Assembly: GCF_029714305.1 (NCBI RefSeq)
Contig: NZ_CP121647.1
Coordinates: 744,001-808,000, forward strand
Length of the DNA: 64,000 nucleotides
Direction of reading: 5' to 3'
DNA from: Bradyrhizobium sp. CB3481
GTDB lineage: Bacteria > Pseudomonadota > Alphaproteobacteria > Rhizobiales > Xanthobacteraceae
The notes beneath the pieces are model-generated. The model searched no databases. It had not been told where the DNA came from and worked only from the letters and a program-made list of their open reading frames with translations. Every line of letters starts with the position of its first letter. Positions within the stretch are counted from its first letter, which is position 1. Below, in pieces: positions 36,081 through 46,804 of the stretch. A program made the translations under genes and the position numbers.

Positions 36081-36152
36081 CTGGGGCGGGACGGCGCTTT
36101 CCGAGGAAGGGTCGTCCCGCAACTGCAAATGCGTACTCGAAAGCATCAGCGA

Positions 36153-36707
36153 ATGGGGACTATTCGCCTGCTCAGGGCGTGTGTGGTGGCGCTTGCCTTC
36201 CTGGCGGCGGCCATCGGCGCACGTCCAGCGCTGGCCCAGGCCAATTTCGACCGTCCCGGCGGCGACTACCTCAGTTCGCCCGTGATTTCCGGCGATCCGG
36301 CGGACTGCGCCCTGGTGTGCGAGCGCGACCGGCGCTGCCGGGCCTGGAGCTTCAACTATCCGACCGACCTGATCAATCGCGCGGTATGTTGGCTCAAGAG
36401 CAGCGTGCCGGCGCGCATAGAGAGCGATTGCTGCGTCTCCGGGATCCGCGGCGCCGGCGTTGTCGAACGGCGCAACGAGGCGATTGAGACCTCGATCGAC
36501 CGCTTTGGCGGCGACTACAAGAGTTTCGATCTCAAGCGCAGCGACGGCGAGGACGCCTGCAAGGCGGCCTGCGCCGCCGACAACAAATGCCGCGCCTGGA
36601 CCTACGCCCGGCCGGGCTATGCCGGTAAGGAAGCGCACTGCTTCCTGAAGAAGGAGATCAAGCCGCCGCGAAGGAAGGCGGGGTTTACGTCGGGCGTGGT
36701 GCGGTAG
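36153..36707 (+). CDS. Secreted PAN/apple-domain protein
   Basis: A 184-residue protein with a Sec signal peptide (residues 1-30, ending RPALAQA) and two PAN/apple-like repeats. Each repeat has the expected cysteine pattern: DCALVCERDRRCRAWSFNYP then CWLK, and ACKAACAADNKCRAWTYARP then CFLK. PAN domains bind proteins or sugars outside the cytoplasm; the ligand is unknown. The ATG at 36153 starts the signal peptide directly; an earlier in-frame ATG at 36129 adds eight residues. Neither has a strong ribosome site. A repeat precedes and another follows the gene. Confidence 0.8.
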   Translation: MGTIRLLRACVVALAFLAAAIGARPALAQANFDRPGGDYLSSPVISGDPADCALVCERDRRCRAWSFNYPTDLINRAVCWLKSSVPARIESDCCVSGIRGAGVVERRNEAIETSIDRFGGDYKSFDLKRSDGEDACKAACAADNKCRAWTYARPGYAGKEAHCFLKKEIKPPRRKAGFTSGVVR

Positions 36708-36723
36708 GAGGGCGGCATACACG

Positions 36724-36848
36724 GCCGTCGTCCCCGCGTACGCGGGGACCCATAACCACGAATGCCTGTTGTGTACCGGGCTGTGGCTCCAACTTTAGTA
36801 AGCACGAACCTCGGTGGCTATGGGTCCCTGCGTTCACAGGGACGACGA
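36724..36848. repeat. Palindromic intergenic repeat, family A (full copy)
   Basis: Begins CGTCGTCCCCGCGTACGCGG followed by GGACCCATAACC and ends GGCTATGGGTCCCTGCG then TTCACAGGGACGACG, so the two hairpin-CCATA arms face each other across about 60 bases. Confidence 0.8.
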
Positions 36849-36857
36849 TGATTGTTG

Positions 36858-37427
36858 CTATATCGCGGCCGGCAGCACCGTGATCTCCGGCCACAGCGCC
36901 TTCCACCGTCGCGCCTTGGCCTCATAATTCGCGGCAGAAAAATTCGGGCCCGGATTCGGCCGCACGATCAGCGCCGCAACGTCGTCATAACCGTTCGGCG
37001 CATAAACGTCATAAGCCTCGCCGGCGCAGCGAATGCCGATCTGCGTATTCTTGGTCAGGAAGCGATCGATGCCTTGCGTTGAGCAGCGCAGCTCCGGATA
37101 GGGCAGTCCATGTTTCTCCGGATACCAGAGATGAACACGCGCCTGGTTGCGCGCCTCGACCGCGATGCCGCGCGGCGCAAGGCGGTCGGTCAATTGACGG
37201 ATGACTCTATCTTCCGCTTCCCACGACGTATCGGGATCGAAATAGAACACGTCGTAATCGTTGATGCCGTAATCGACCGCGCGCTTCGTCAGCACGTTCC
37301 ACGCCGTCTGAACCAGGCATCCTGAGACCAGCCACGCGTCAGGCAGGGCGAGCCGATAGAGCTCCTCTGCAATGATTTCGTTGGCGGGATTCTGCAGGGC
37401 GGCGCTGAGGAATTGGTCTTTGTCCAT
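36858..37427 (-). CDS. Nucleotidyltransferase family protein (NTP_transf_6 type)
   Basis: A 189-residue protein of the family PF06042 of predicted nucleotidyltransferases. The nucleotidyltransferase signature appears as LVSGCLVQTAWN followed by GINDYDVFYFDPDTSWE, where the DYDVFYFD aspartates would bind metal. Substrate and physiological role are unknown. The ATG at 37427 gives the family N terminus; a family D repeat begins only 13 bases upstream, so the natural leader is very short or the promoter lies in or beyond the repeat. Confidence 0.82.
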   Translation of the reverse strand: MDKDQFLSAALQNPANEIIAEELYRLALPDAWLVSGCLVQTAWNVLTKRAVDYGINDYDVFYFDPDTSWEAEDRVIRQLTDRLAPRGIAVEARNQARVHLWYPEKHGLPYPELRCSTQGIDRFLTKNTQIGIRCAGEAYDVYAPNGYDDVAALIVRPNPGPNFSAANYEAKARRWKALWPEITVLPAAI

Positions 37428-37439
37428 GGACCCACTGCC

Positions 37440-37531
37440 GTAGGGTGGGCAGAGCGAAGCGTGCCCACCACTGATGTCGCGAATTGGGGAGATGGTGGGC
37501 ACGGCGCAAACGCGCCTTTGCCCACCCTACG
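37440..37531. repeat. Palindromic intergenic repeat, family D (copy 3)
   Basis: Begins GTAGGGTGGGCAGAGCG and ends CTTTGCCCACCCTACG, with inner GTGCCCACCACT / ATGGTGGGCAC arms. Its CTA at 37527-37529 is the stop codon (TAG on the minus strand) of the MmcQ/YjbR-type gene. Confidence 0.88.
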
Positions 37532-37868
37532 CACCGAGATCGAATTCCCTCACCGCCTTCTTCGACGCCAGCGTGCGCCAGTGCCGCCGCAGCAGCGGCT
37601 CGACGATGGCGCGGCTGGCCTTCGAGAGGCGGATCAGCACCATCGGATAATCGCGGTAGTGGTCGGTGAAGTAAAACACCTTCGGCCGGCTTTCCACCAG
37701 CATCCCGCGCTCGTCGTTCGGCACGCCCGGCATCACCAGGCTGTCGCCGTCCTCCTTCAGCCGCACCAGCATCTTCTTGCGCACCTTCAGCGCCGGCGTG
37801 CCGTAGGAGGTGCCGTCCTCGACCTCAGGCCAGGCAAGGGCGAATTTTCGGATGTCGTCGAAGGTCAC
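37527..37868 (-). CDS. MmcQ/YjbR family DNA-binding protein
   Basis: A 113-residue protein of the MmcQ/YjbR family, which has a CyaY-like fold. Family segments are TFDDIRKFALAWPEVEDGTS, ALKVRKKMLVRL and the closing RRHWRTLASKKAVREF. The function is not established. The GTG at 37868 is preferred because GAGGAGA lies five bases upstream. The stop codon falls in the last bases of a family D repeat, so the end of the gene was set, or reset, at the repeat boundary. A family E repeat lies just upstream. Confidence 0.85.
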   Translation of the reverse strand: MTFDDIRKFALAWPEVEDGTSYGTPALKVRKKMLVRLKEDGDSLVMPGVPNDERGMLVESRPKVFYFTDHYRDYPMVLIRLSKASRAIVEPLLRRHWRTLASKKAVREFDLGA

Positions 37869-37876
37869 CGGTGTCT

Positions 37877-37980
37877 CCTCGCCCTGAGGAGCGCGCACTC
37901 GCGCGCGTCTCGAAGGGCTACCGGCGTTGGGGGCCCTCATGGTTCGAGACGCGCGAAGACGCGCTCCTCACCACGAGGGG
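37877..37980. repeat. Palindromic intergenic repeat, family E (copy 2)
   Basis: Begins CCTCGCCCTGAGGAGCGCGC and ends GCGCTCCTCACCACGAGGG. It shares the block GGTTCGAGACGCGCGAAGAC with the copy at 19675-19772 and separates lepB from the MmcQ/YjbR gene. Confidence 0.85.
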
Positions 37981-37985
37981 CGACC

Positions 37986-38771
37986 TCAATGCACGGAGGT
38001 GAAAAACCGCGCGAGTCTAAAACCCGACAGCCAGGTCCACATCGGCTGGCTGCGCATGCCGAGATCCCAGGAGCCGACCACGGCATCGGCGCGGCCAATC
38101 AGATTGTCGATCGGCAATAGGCCCACGCCGCCCTCGCGTACGGGAACGCGGCTGTCGGCGGAATTGTCCCTGTTATCGCCGAGCACGAACAATTGGCCTG
38201 GCGGCACCGTCACCTCGGGCGTATTGTCGAGCCGGCCATTGTCGCGCATCTTGAAGATCGCGTGGCTGACGCCGTTGGGCAGCGTCTCGATGAAGCGGTA
38301 GGCGCGTTCGGAATTGCCGCGATCGTCCTCGGCCTGCCCGACGCCATCGGGCCTCAGCGTTGCCGCATGGTCGTTGATAAAGAGCTGGCCTTGCCGGAGC
38401 TGGATGCGGTCGCCCGGCAAGCCGACCACGCGCTTGACCCAGGCCTGCGAGCGGTCGCCGGGCCAGCGGAATACGACGACGTCGCCGCGCTTGGGCGTAT
38501 CGCCGAACAGGCGGCCGGTCTCTGGCAGCGTGATCTGAATCGGCAGCGACGCCGCGCCGTAGCCATACGGGAATTTCGATGCGACCAGCGCGTCCCCGAT
38601 CAGAAGCGTCGGCTCCATCGAGCCTGACGGCACATAGAACGGCTCGGCAATCGCGCCCTTGGCGATGAACACCACGGCGACGATGGCGGCGAGCTGCACG
38701 GCCTGGCCGCGCCAGCTCGTCGGCTTGCCGGGAGAGACTTCCTTGTCGCCTGCCACCTTTTGATCGCTCAC
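37986..38771 (-). CDS. lepB: Signal peptidase I
   Basis: A 261-residue membrane peptidase that removes Sec and Tat signal peptides. One membrane helix (about residues 24-42) precedes the catalytic SGSMEPT (Ser51); the general base is Lys113 in AWVKRVVGLPGD, and the GDNRDNSADSR box is near residue 210. The start is a GTG at 38771 whose first base is the last base of the tldD stop codon, so translation is coupled. A second lepB elsewhere is likely, because alphaproteobacteria usually keep one beside rnc. Confidence 0.92.
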   Translation of the reverse strand: MSDQKVAGDKEVSPGKPTSWRGQAVQLAAIVAVVFIAKGAIAEPFYVPSGSMEPTLLIGDALVASKFPYGYGAASLPIQITLPETGRLFGDTPKRGDVVVFRWPGDRSQAWVKRVVGLPGDRIQLRQGQLFINDHAATLRPDGVGQAEDDRGNSERAYRFIETLPNGVSHAIFKMRDNGRLDNTPEVTVPPGQLFVLGDNRDNSADSRVPVREGGVGLLPIDNLIGRADAVVGSWDLGMRSQPMWTWLSGFRLARFFTSVH

Positions 38772-40195
38772 TAGCCCGTCCCTCCGACCGTGATCCGTTC
38801 CATCCGCAGCGTCGGCTGGCCGACGCCAACAGGCACGCCCTGGCCGTTCTTGCCACAGGTGCCGATGCCGGTATCGAGCGCCAGGTCGTTGCCGACCATG
38901 GTGATCCGGTGCAGGTCGGTCGGTCCGTTGCCGATCAGCATGGCGCCCTTGAGCGGTGCGCCGAGCTTGCCGTTTTCGATTCGGTAGGCCTCGGTGCACT
39001 GGAAGACATATTTGCCCGAGGTGATGTCGACCTGGCCGCCGCCGAAATTCGCGGCATAGACGCCGTTCTTCACCGACGCGATGATTTCCGCCGGATCGCG
39101 CTCGCCCGCCAGCATGTAGGTGTTGGTCATGCGCGGCATCGGTACATGGGCGTAGCTCTGGCGGCGGCCGTTGCCGGTCGGCTTCATGTTCATCAGCCGC
39201 GCGTTCTGGCGATCCTGCATGTAGCCGACCAGAATGCCGTCCTCGATCAGCACGGTGCGGTTGGTCGGTGTGCCCTCGTCATCGATGGAGAGCGAACCGC
39301 GCCGCGAGGCCATGGTGCCGTCGTCGACCACGGTGACGCCCTTGGCTGCGACCTGCTTGCCCATCAATCCTGCGAAGGCTGAAGTCTGCTTGCGGTTGAA
39401 GTCGCCTTCGAGGCCGTGGCCGACCGCCTCATGCAGCATCACGCCGGGCCAGCCGGCGCCCAGCACCACGTCCATCTCGCCGGCAGGGGCGGGGACCGAT
39501 TCCAGGTTGACCAGCGCCTCGCGGATCGCGCCGTCGGCGGCCTCGCGCCACGCCTTGGTCTCGATGAAGCGCGCATAGCCCTCGCGGCCGCCATAGCCCT
39601 TGCTGCCGCTTTCCTGCCGGTCGCCCTGGCCGGCGACCACGGAAATATTGACCCGCACCAAGGGGCGGATGTCGCGGTAGCTCTCGCCGTCAGGGCGGAG
39701 GATTTCGACCACCTGCCAGGTGGCGCCCAGGCTGATCGAGGCCTGCCGCACCCGCGGGTCCTTGTCGCGCACATAAGCGTCGATCTCGGCCAGCAGTTTT
39801 ACCTTGGCCTCGAAGCCCGGCGCATCGAGCGGATTCTCGTCGCCGTAGAGCCGCACATTGGTATGCGCCGGCGCGGCGGCGAAATTGCCGCTATAGCCGC
39901 CGCGCACGGCGGCGACCGCATCGGCGGCGCGGATCAGTGCCGGCAGCGAGACGTCGGATGAATGCGCATAGCCGACCGCGTCGTCCTTCACGGCGCGCAG
40001 GCCAAACCCCTGGCTGGTGTCGTAGGTCGCCTGCTTCAGCCGGCCGTTGTCAAAGCCAAGCGCTTCGGTCTGGCCATATTCCAAAAACAGCTCGCCATCG
40101 TCGGCCCCCAAGAGCCCCCGCGCGATCTCGCGTTTGACGGCATCGCGGTCGAGATTGGCGCGGTCGAGCAGGGAGGTGGTGGCGGGATTGGTCAT
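38771..40195 (-). CDS. tldD: Metalloprotease TldD
   Basis: A 474-residue TldD protein, which works with TldE/PmbA to degrade unfolded peptides and mature modified peptides. The zinc motif HEAVGHGLEGD places His255, Glu256 and His260, and the family segments EYGQTEALGFDNGRL and GTCGKNGQGVPVG are present. PmbA is not in this window. lepB overlaps its stop by one base. The ATG at 40195 yields the normal N terminus. Confidence 0.94.
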   Translation of the reverse strand: MTNPATTSLLDRANLDRDAVKREIARGLLGADDGELFLEYGQTEALGFDNGRLKQATYDTSQGFGLRAVKDDAVGYAHSSDVSLPALIRAADAVAAVRGGYSGNFAAAPAHTNVRLYGDENPLDAPGFEAKVKLLAEIDAYVRDKDPRVRQASISLGATWQVVEILRPDGESYRDIRPLVRVNISVVAGQGDRQESGSKGYGGREGYARFIETKAWREAADGAIREALVNLESVPAPAGEMDVVLGAGWPGVMLHEAVGHGLEGDFNRKQTSAFAGLMGKQVAAKGVTVVDDGTMASRRGSLSIDDEGTPTNRTVLIEDGILVGYMQDRQNARLMNMKPTGNGRRQSYAHVPMPRMTNTYMLAGERDPAEIIASVKNGVYAANFGGGQVDITSGKYVFQCTEAYRIENGKLGAPLKGAMLIGNGPTDLHRITMVGNDLALDTGIGTCGKNGQGVPVGVGQPTLRMERITVGGTG

Positions 40196-40290
40196 GCAGA
40201 CTCCGATTCAGCGCAAAAATCGCCCCTGCCGTGGCGAGAGACGACGATGGTTTGAAAGATAGTCATGACCGCAACGAAAGGGGAGGCCCC

Positions 40291-40827
40291 TCACGGCAGC
40301 TTGTCATAGCCCTCGCCGAGCCCGTTCAGGCTGAGCGGAAAGCCGATGCCCTCTTCGGGCGTCTCAAAGATAATAAAGGTCGCGGTTTTCGCGCCGCGGA
40401 GCTGGCCGAGCAGCTTTTCGTCCATCACCACCTCCGCCACACAGCCGTTGGGCAGGCAGCGGACGAAGCCGGCGCGGCCGACGTCCTGGTTGTCGAGCTT
40501 CAGGCCAAGGCCGGAGGGCAGGAGGACGCCGAGCGGGGCGACCACCCGCATCAGCTTGCTCTTCTGGTCGGCAGTTTTCAGCACGATCACGGTGAGGCCG
40601 GCGTTGGAACGGTCTTCGGCCACCACGCTCTGGATCAGGGCGCATTGCTCGCCCTGGGCGCCGGGCGGCGTGTCGCAGCGGATCTGCCAGTCGCCATGGA
40701 CCGACCGGACGGCCCCTTGCGCGCTCGCTGCCTGGGTCAGGCCGAGCAGGAAGGCCACGGCGAGGAGGCCGCCGAGCCAGCGGACCGGTTCCAGGCTATA
40801 TCCCGCCTGATGTTTCGAACGCCCCAT
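40291..40827 (-). CDS. Invasion-associated locus B (IalB) family protein
   Basis: A 178-residue secreted protein of the IalB family. It has a signal peptide (about residues 14-36, ending TQAASAQG), the opening VHGDWQIRCDTPPGAQGEQC, the ALIQSVV strand and paired cysteines (RCLPNGC). In Bartonella IalB is linked to red-cell entry, but soil alphaproteobacteria carry several paralogues whose role is unknown. The ATG at 40827 is preceded by GAGAGGA; a longer frame to 41265 is not protein-like. Confidence 0.87.
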   Translation of the reverse strand: MGRSKHQAGYSLEPVRWLGGLLAVAFLLGLTQAASAQGAVRSVHGDWQIRCDTPPGAQGEQCALIQSVVAEDRSNAGLTVIVLKTADQKSKLMRVVAPLGVLLPSGLGLKLDNQDVGRAGFVRCLPNGCVAEVVMDEKLLGQLRGAKTATFIIFETPEEGIGFPLSLNGLGEGYDKLP

Positions 40828-41364
40828 CCGGGTCGATCCTCTCACGATATCCGGCCACGCCGGTGAGGTTTTCCGGCCGCAGGCCGGCAACACACATTGT
40901 AACTGAGCTTCATCCGGACTGAAACGCAATGACGGCGCCTTGAAGGCAGCCCCAGCACCAATCCGCCCCGGGGCGACGTGTGGCCCGGCGCGAATCAGCC
41001 CGCCCGGGAGCACCGTAACTGTGCCTACATCCGGCAATCGGGCTGTCAAGCGGCGTGGCCGCGCAAAACGGCGGGTTTTTGCGAATTTGCCGGGAAAATC
41101 TGGCCCCCGGCGAATAGCAGGTGACGCATGGCTTTGCCGCCTACTACTGCATTGCGAGACCCCAAGAATTATGGTTTGAGAGGCTGGATTTCGACGCGTT
41201 CTAACGATCGGGCCCAAGGTACTGCACCAATATCGTTGCAGGTACTTTCGAAGGTGGACTTCCAAAGTACCTCCGGTAGGCCGTTTGTAAGGGCGATCGT
41301 GGCGGCATTCCCGGCCATCCGGCGGGAGTGCGTTGGGGACTATTCTTTAAGGAGCGCGAGCGGC
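40828..41364. other. 537-base non-coding region upstream of the cytochrome oxidase operon
   Basis: No plausible gene is seen on either strand. It must hold the promoters of the diverging IalB and coxB genes. The only strong structure is the inverted repeat at 41241-41271; a related GGTACTGCA / TGCAGGTAC pair lies just before it at 41218-41245. Confidence 0.6.
41241..41271. promoter_or_regulatory. Long inverted repeat upstream of coxB
   Basis: GGTACTTTCGAAG faces CTTCCAAAGTACC across GTGGA, with one mismatch in 13 pairs. It ends 93 bases before the coxB start, and could be an operator or a leader hairpin. Confidence 0.5.
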
Positions 41365-42201
41365 ATGAAGATGTCGAATGGCCAGATGGGCCGGCGATTG
41401 CTGGGGTTGACGGTGGCGGGCATGGCGCTCGTTTCCGGCGGGACGGCTTTTGGGGCGCAGCCCAAGCCGTGGGAGATGACGCTGCAGGAAGCGGCTACCC
41501 CCGTGATGGAAAACATCATCAGCTTCCATAATCTGCTGCTGGTGCTGATCACGCTGATCACGCTGTTTGTGCTGGCGCTGCTCGTCATCGTGGTCTTGAA
41601 GTTCAACGCCAAGGCCAATCCGGTCCCCTCGCGGACCACCCACAACACCCTGATCGAGGTGGCCTGGACGCTGATCCCGGTGCTGATCCTGGTCGGCATC
41701 GCGGTTCCGTCGTTCCGCCTCCTGTTCCAGCAGCTCGACATTCCCAAGGCCGACCTCACGGTGAAGGTCACCGGCAAGCAGTGGTATTGGAGCTACGCCT
41801 ACCCGGATAACGGCAAGTTCGAATTCGATTCGCTGATGGCGCAGGACAAGCAGCCGCGCCTGCTCGGCGTCGACAATGAGATGGTGGTGCCGGTTAACAA
41901 GGTGGTTCGCGTCCAGACCACCGGCGCCGACGTCATCCACGCATTCGCGGTGCCTTCGTTCGGCATCAAGATCGACTCGATCCCCGGACGTCTCAACGAG
42001 ACCTGGTTCAAGGCGACCAAGACCGGCATGTATTACGGCCAGTGCTCCGAACTGTGCGGCAAGGACCACGCCTTCATGCCGATCGCGGTCAAGGTGGTGA
42101 CCGACCAGGAATTCGCGGCCTGGACTGAGGCGGCGAAGAAGAAATATGCGACCAATCCGGCGAACACCTACGCCGCGGCTGGTGGCGAGGCCGCGCAGTA
42201 A
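41365..42201 (+). CDS. coxB: Cytochrome c oxidase subunit II
   Basis: A 278-residue subunit II of the aa3-type oxidase, which accepts electrons from cytochrome c through the binuclear CuA centre. After a signal peptide (about residues 1-31) come two membrane helices and the cupredoxin domain. The CuA ligands are visible in CSELCGKDHAFM (Cys227, Cys231, His235, Met238), and the electron-entry strand KQWYWSYAYPD is intact. The ATG at 41365 has AAGGAG 10 bases upstream; the frame runs further upstream without protein-like sequence. First gene of the oxidase operon. Confidence 0.96.
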   Translation: MKMSNGQMGRRLLGLTVAGMALVSGGTAFGAQPKPWEMTLQEAATPVMENIISFHNLLLVLITLITLFVLALLVIVVLKFNAKANPVPSRTTHNTLIEVAWTLIPVLILVGIAVPSFRLLFQQLDIPKADLTVKVTGKQWYWSYAYPDNGKFEFDSLMAQDKQPRLLGVDNEMVVPVNKVVRVQTTGADVIHAFAVPSFGIKIDSIPGRLNETWFKATKTGMYYGQCSELCGKDHAFMPIAVKVVTDQEFAAWTEAAKKKYATNPANTYAAAGGEAAQ

Positions 42202-43887
<1,686 letters not shown>

Positions 43888-43946
43888 ACGGTTGTTCGCG
43901 GCGCGTATCCAATGCGCGCCGCGGCCTTGATGAAGCGAGATAAATC

Positions 43947-44885
43947 TTGTCGGTAGTCGACCACAACGCCATCGATGGTCGCCCTCGGATTTCCGAGGCG
44001 GAAGTCGGTGACTACATCGCGCTGTTGAAGCCGCGGGTGATGTCGCTCGTGATTTTCACCGCGCTGGTCGGCCTCTTCATTGCGCCCGGCCATATCCATC
44101 CGATCATCGCCTTCACCTCGATCCTCTGCATCGCGGTCGGCGCCGGCGCCTCGGGCGCGATGAACATGGCACTTGAAGGCGACATCGACGCTCTGATGAC
44201 GCGTACCGCCAACCGGCCGATCCCGCGCGGACGCATCACGCAGGGCGAGGCGATGGCATTCGGCCTGACGCTGGCCTTCTTCTCGGTGCTGACGCTTGGC
44301 ATCCTCGTCAATTTGCTGGCCGGTGCGCTGCTGGCGTTCACGATCTTCTTCTATGTGGTGATCTACACCCTATGGCTGAAGCGCTGGACCGCGCAGAACA
44401 TCGTGATCGGCGGCGCCGCCGGCGCGCTGCCCCCGGTGGTGGCGTGGGCTGCGGCGACCGGCTCGCTGTCGATGGAGCCGGTGCTCCTGTTCCTCATCAT
44501 CTTCTTCTGGACCCCGCCGCATTTCTGGGCGCTGGCGCTGTTTCGGTCCGACGACTATGCCCGCGCAGGCATTCCGATGCTGCCGGTTGTCGCCGGTCCC
44601 GATGCGACGCGGCTGCAGATCCTGCTCTACACGGTCGTGCTGGTCGCGATCGCGGCGGCGCCCTGGCCGCTCGGCTATTTCGACGCGGTCTACAGCGTCA
44701 CTTCGCTGGCGCTCGGCGCTGGCATGATGTGGCTCGCGATCGAGGTCTACCGCCACCGCGAGGGCAAGCAGGCGGGCCGCGCCACGCGGCGGCTGTTCGC
44801 CTTCTCGATCCTTTATCTGTTTGCGCTGTTTGCGACCCTCCTGCTCGAGGTCGTGTTCCGCGCTGTCGCGCCTCTGATCGGGTAG
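43947..44885 (+). CDS. ctaB: Protohaem IX farnesyltransferase (haem O synthase)
   Basis: A 312-residue UbiA-type prenyltransferase that attaches a farnesyl group to haem b, giving haem o for the oxidase. It has about nine membrane helices and the family motif [20 protein letters not shown] with the aspartates for magnesium-pyrophosphate; [16 protein letters not shown] is the second hallmark. A TTG at 43947 is used as start, since it gives the conserved N terminus SVVDHNAID and no ATG lies before the first helix in frame. It is the third gene of the oxidase operon. Confidence 0.94.
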   Translation: MSVVDHNAIDGRPRISEAEVGDYIALLKPRVMSLVIFTALVGLFIAPGHIHPIIAFTSILCIAVGAGASGAMNMALEGDIDALMTRTANRPIPRGRITQGEAMAFGLTLAFFSVLTLGILVNLLAGALLAFTIFFYVVIYTLWLKRWTAQNIVIGGAAGALPPVVAWAAATGSLSMEPVLLFLIIFFWTPPHFWALALFRSDDYARAGIPMLPVVAGPDATRLQILLYTVVLVAIAAAPWPLGYFDAVYSVTSLALGAGMMWLAIEVYRHREGKQAGRATRRLFAFSILYLFALFATLLLEVVFRAVAPLIG

Positions 44886-44903
44886 GGGGCGCATGGAACG
44901 CGA

Positions 44904-45068
44904 ATGGACGACAAGCAGCAGCCAGATGGAATCGTCCTCACCGAGGCGCAGAAGCGAAGCCGCCGTCATCGCTCGATCGCCATTGCGCTCGCGCTCGGCG
45001 TTCTCGTCGTGCTGTTCTTTGCCGTCACCTTGGTCAAGGGGCCGGCCGTTCTCGTCCGGCCGATGTGA
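44904..45068 (+). CDS. Small membrane protein of the oxidase operon (CoxF-like)
   Basis: A 54-residue protein, easily missed because of its size: a charged N terminus ([16 protein letters not shown]) followed by a single membrane helix and a short [11 protein letters not shown] tail. The same small protein occurs between ctaB and ctaG in related rhizobia, where it is annotated as an oxidase assembly protein. It starts 19 bases after the ctaB stop and ends five bases before the ctaG ATG. Topology suggests a cytoplasmic N terminus. A role in oxidase assembly or as a minor subunit is inferred from position. Confidence 0.8.
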   Translation: MDDKQQPDGIVLTEAQKRSRRHRSIAIALALGVLVVLFFAVTLVKGPAVLVRPM

Positions 45069-45073
45069 CTGAA

Positions 45074-45718
45074 ATGGAAAACGGGCCGCAAATCCGCGAG
45101 AGCGTAACGGAGGGCGACAAGGCCGCGCCGCGTCGCACGTTGTCGCGCGATGCGGTCGTCGCCTCGATCTGCGGCTTCGTCGTCGTGTTCATGGTCGGCG
45201 CGTCCTATGCGGCGGTGCCGTTCTATGACTGGTTCTGCCGCGCCACCGGTTTCAACGGCACCACGCAGGTCGCGACCTCGGCGCCGGCGGAAGGACCGCT
45301 TGCCCGCAAGATCTCCGTTCGGTTCGACGCCAATGTCGGCCCCGGCCTGCCCTGGAAGTTCGAGCCGGAGCAGAACGAGATCGAGGTCCGGATCGGCGAA
45401 GTCGTCACTGTCTTCTACACCGTGACCAACCAGGCCGCGCGCACGACCACGGGCGTTGCCGCCTATAACGTCGCGCCGCTCACCGTCGGCGCCTATTTCC
45501 AGAAGATCAACTGCTTCTGCTTCTCTGAACAGACCATGGGCCCGGGCGAGAAGCGCGAGATGCCCGTGGTGTTCTATGTCGATCCGGCGCTGGCCAAGGA
45601 CAGCGAGAACGACGGCCTGAACACCATCACGCTATCCTACACCTTCTATCCCGTGCGCGAGGTGGCGCCGAAGCCGGTCGCGGCTGGCGAAAGCGACAAG
45701 CGCAAGGGAAATCTGTAA
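45074..45718 (+). CDS. ctaG: Cytochrome c oxidase assembly protein CtaG/Cox11
   Basis: A 214-residue copper chaperone of the Cox11/CtaG family, which delivers copper to the CuB site of subunit I. A single N-terminal membrane helix (about residues 27-48) is followed by a periplasmic immunoglobulin-like domain. The copper-binding cysteines are in the [11 protein letters not shown] motif, with a conserved cysteine in DWFCRATGF after the helix. The ATG at 45074 is chosen; a GTG at 45065 that overlaps the preceding stop would add three residues. Confidence 0.95.
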   Translation: MENGPQIRESVTEGDKAAPRRTLSRDAVVASICGFVVVFMVGASYAAVPFYDWFCRATGFNGTTQVATSAPAEGPLARKISVRFDANVGPGLPWKFEPEQNEIEVRIGEVVTVFYTVTNQAARTTTGVAAYNVAPLTVGAYFQKINCFCFSEQTMGPGEKREMPVVFYVDPALAKDSENDGLNTITLSYTFYPVREVAPKPVAAGESDKRKGNL

Positions 45719-45822
45719 CGAGAAACCCGTGACCGCCGGCTTCCGTATCTAACCGGATTTCGGCTTTGAATTTGAGACGAATATGCGCCGAAGGGAAAGG
45801 CGCATCCAACGGAGAGACCGCA

Positions 45823-46716
45823 ATGGCTACGGCGCACGCGAAGCACCACGACTACCACCTCGTCGATCCGAGCCCGTGGCCGGTCGTCGGTTCGATCTCG
45901 GCCTTCATCATGGCGGTGGGCGCGATCGCCTGGATGCATCACATGTTCGCCGCCGCGCCGTTCATCTTCGGCGCCGGCACCATTGGCGTGCTCTACACCA
46001 TGGCGAGCTGGTGGGGCGATGTGATCCGCGAAGCCCAGTACAAGGGCGACCACACCCGCGTGGTGCAGATCAGCCACCGCTACGGCATGATCCTGTTCAT
46101 CGCCTCCGAGGTGATGTTCTTCGTCGCCTGGTTCTGGGCCTTTTTTAATTCCGCGCTGTTTCCGGCAGATGCCGTCCACGCCACCCGCGATGCGGTGTTC
46201 GGCTGCGGTCCGGGCACGGCGATGGGCGCCTGCAGCGTGCCGGGCACCTGGCCGCCGAAGGGCATCGAGACCTTCGACCCCTGGCACCTGCCGCTGCTCA
46301 ACACGCTGCTGCTGCTGACCTCGGGCACCACGGTGACCTGGGCGCACCACGCGCTGCTCGAGAACGACCGGCAGGGCCTGAAGTACGGGCTGATCCTCAC
46401 CGTGCTGCTGGGCGCCGCCTTCACCTGCGTGCAGGCCTATGAATATGCCCACGCCACCTTCCACTTCTCGGGCAACGTCTACGGCGCGACCTTCTTCATG
46501 GCGACCGGCTTCCACGGCTTCCACGTGCTGGTCGGCACTGTGTTCCTGCTGGTCTGTCTGTTCCGCGCCTATGCCGGCCACTTCACCCCGAAGCAGCATC
46601 TCGGCTTCGAGTTCGCCGCCTGGTACTGGCACTTCGTCGACGTGGTGTGGCTGTTCCTGTTCATCTGCATCTACGTATGGTTCCGCGGCGCAGGGGCGGC
46701 GGCCGGCGGACACTAA
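45823..46716 (+). CDS. coxC: Cytochrome c oxidase subunit III
   Basis: A 297-residue subunit III with seven membrane helices. Conserved features are [18 protein letters not shown] at the N terminus, [16 protein letters not shown] with the carboxylate in helix III, and the closing [17 protein letters not shown]. Compared with mitochondrial subunit III it has a loop insert containing two cysteines ([13 protein letters not shown]). GGAGAG lies before the ATG at 45823. It is the last structural gene before a strong terminator. Confidence 0.96.
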   Translation: MATAHAKHHDYHLVDPSPWPVVGSISAFIMAVGAIAWMHHMFAAAPFIFGAGTIGVLYTMASWWGDVIREAQYKGDHTRVVQISHRYGMILFIASEVMFFVAWFWAFFNSALFPADAVHATRDAVFGCGPGTAMGACSVPGTWPPKGIETFDPWHLPLLNTLLLLTSGTTVTWAHHALLENDRQGLKYGLILTVLLGAAFTCVQAYEYAHATFHFSGNVYGATFFMATGFHGFHVLVGTVFLLVCLFRAYAGHFTPKQHLGFEFAAWYWHFVDVVWLFLFICIYVWFRGAGAAAGGH

Positions 46717-46735
46717 GCAGGCGTGACGTGTTAAG

Positions 46736-46770
46736 AGGGGCGGTCGGAGGAGCCGCCCCTTTTGCTTTTT
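46736..46770 (+). terminator. Intrinsic terminator after coxC
   Basis: AGGGGCGG (46736-46743) pairs with CCGCCCCT (46753-46760), followed by TTTGCTTTTT. It ends the oxidase structural operon; the DUF983-SURF1 pair beyond may need read-through or its own promoter. Confidence 0.85.
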
Positions 46771-46804
46771 CCTTCTTTCCTGAGGGAGAGGAGACGGACA
46801 GAAC

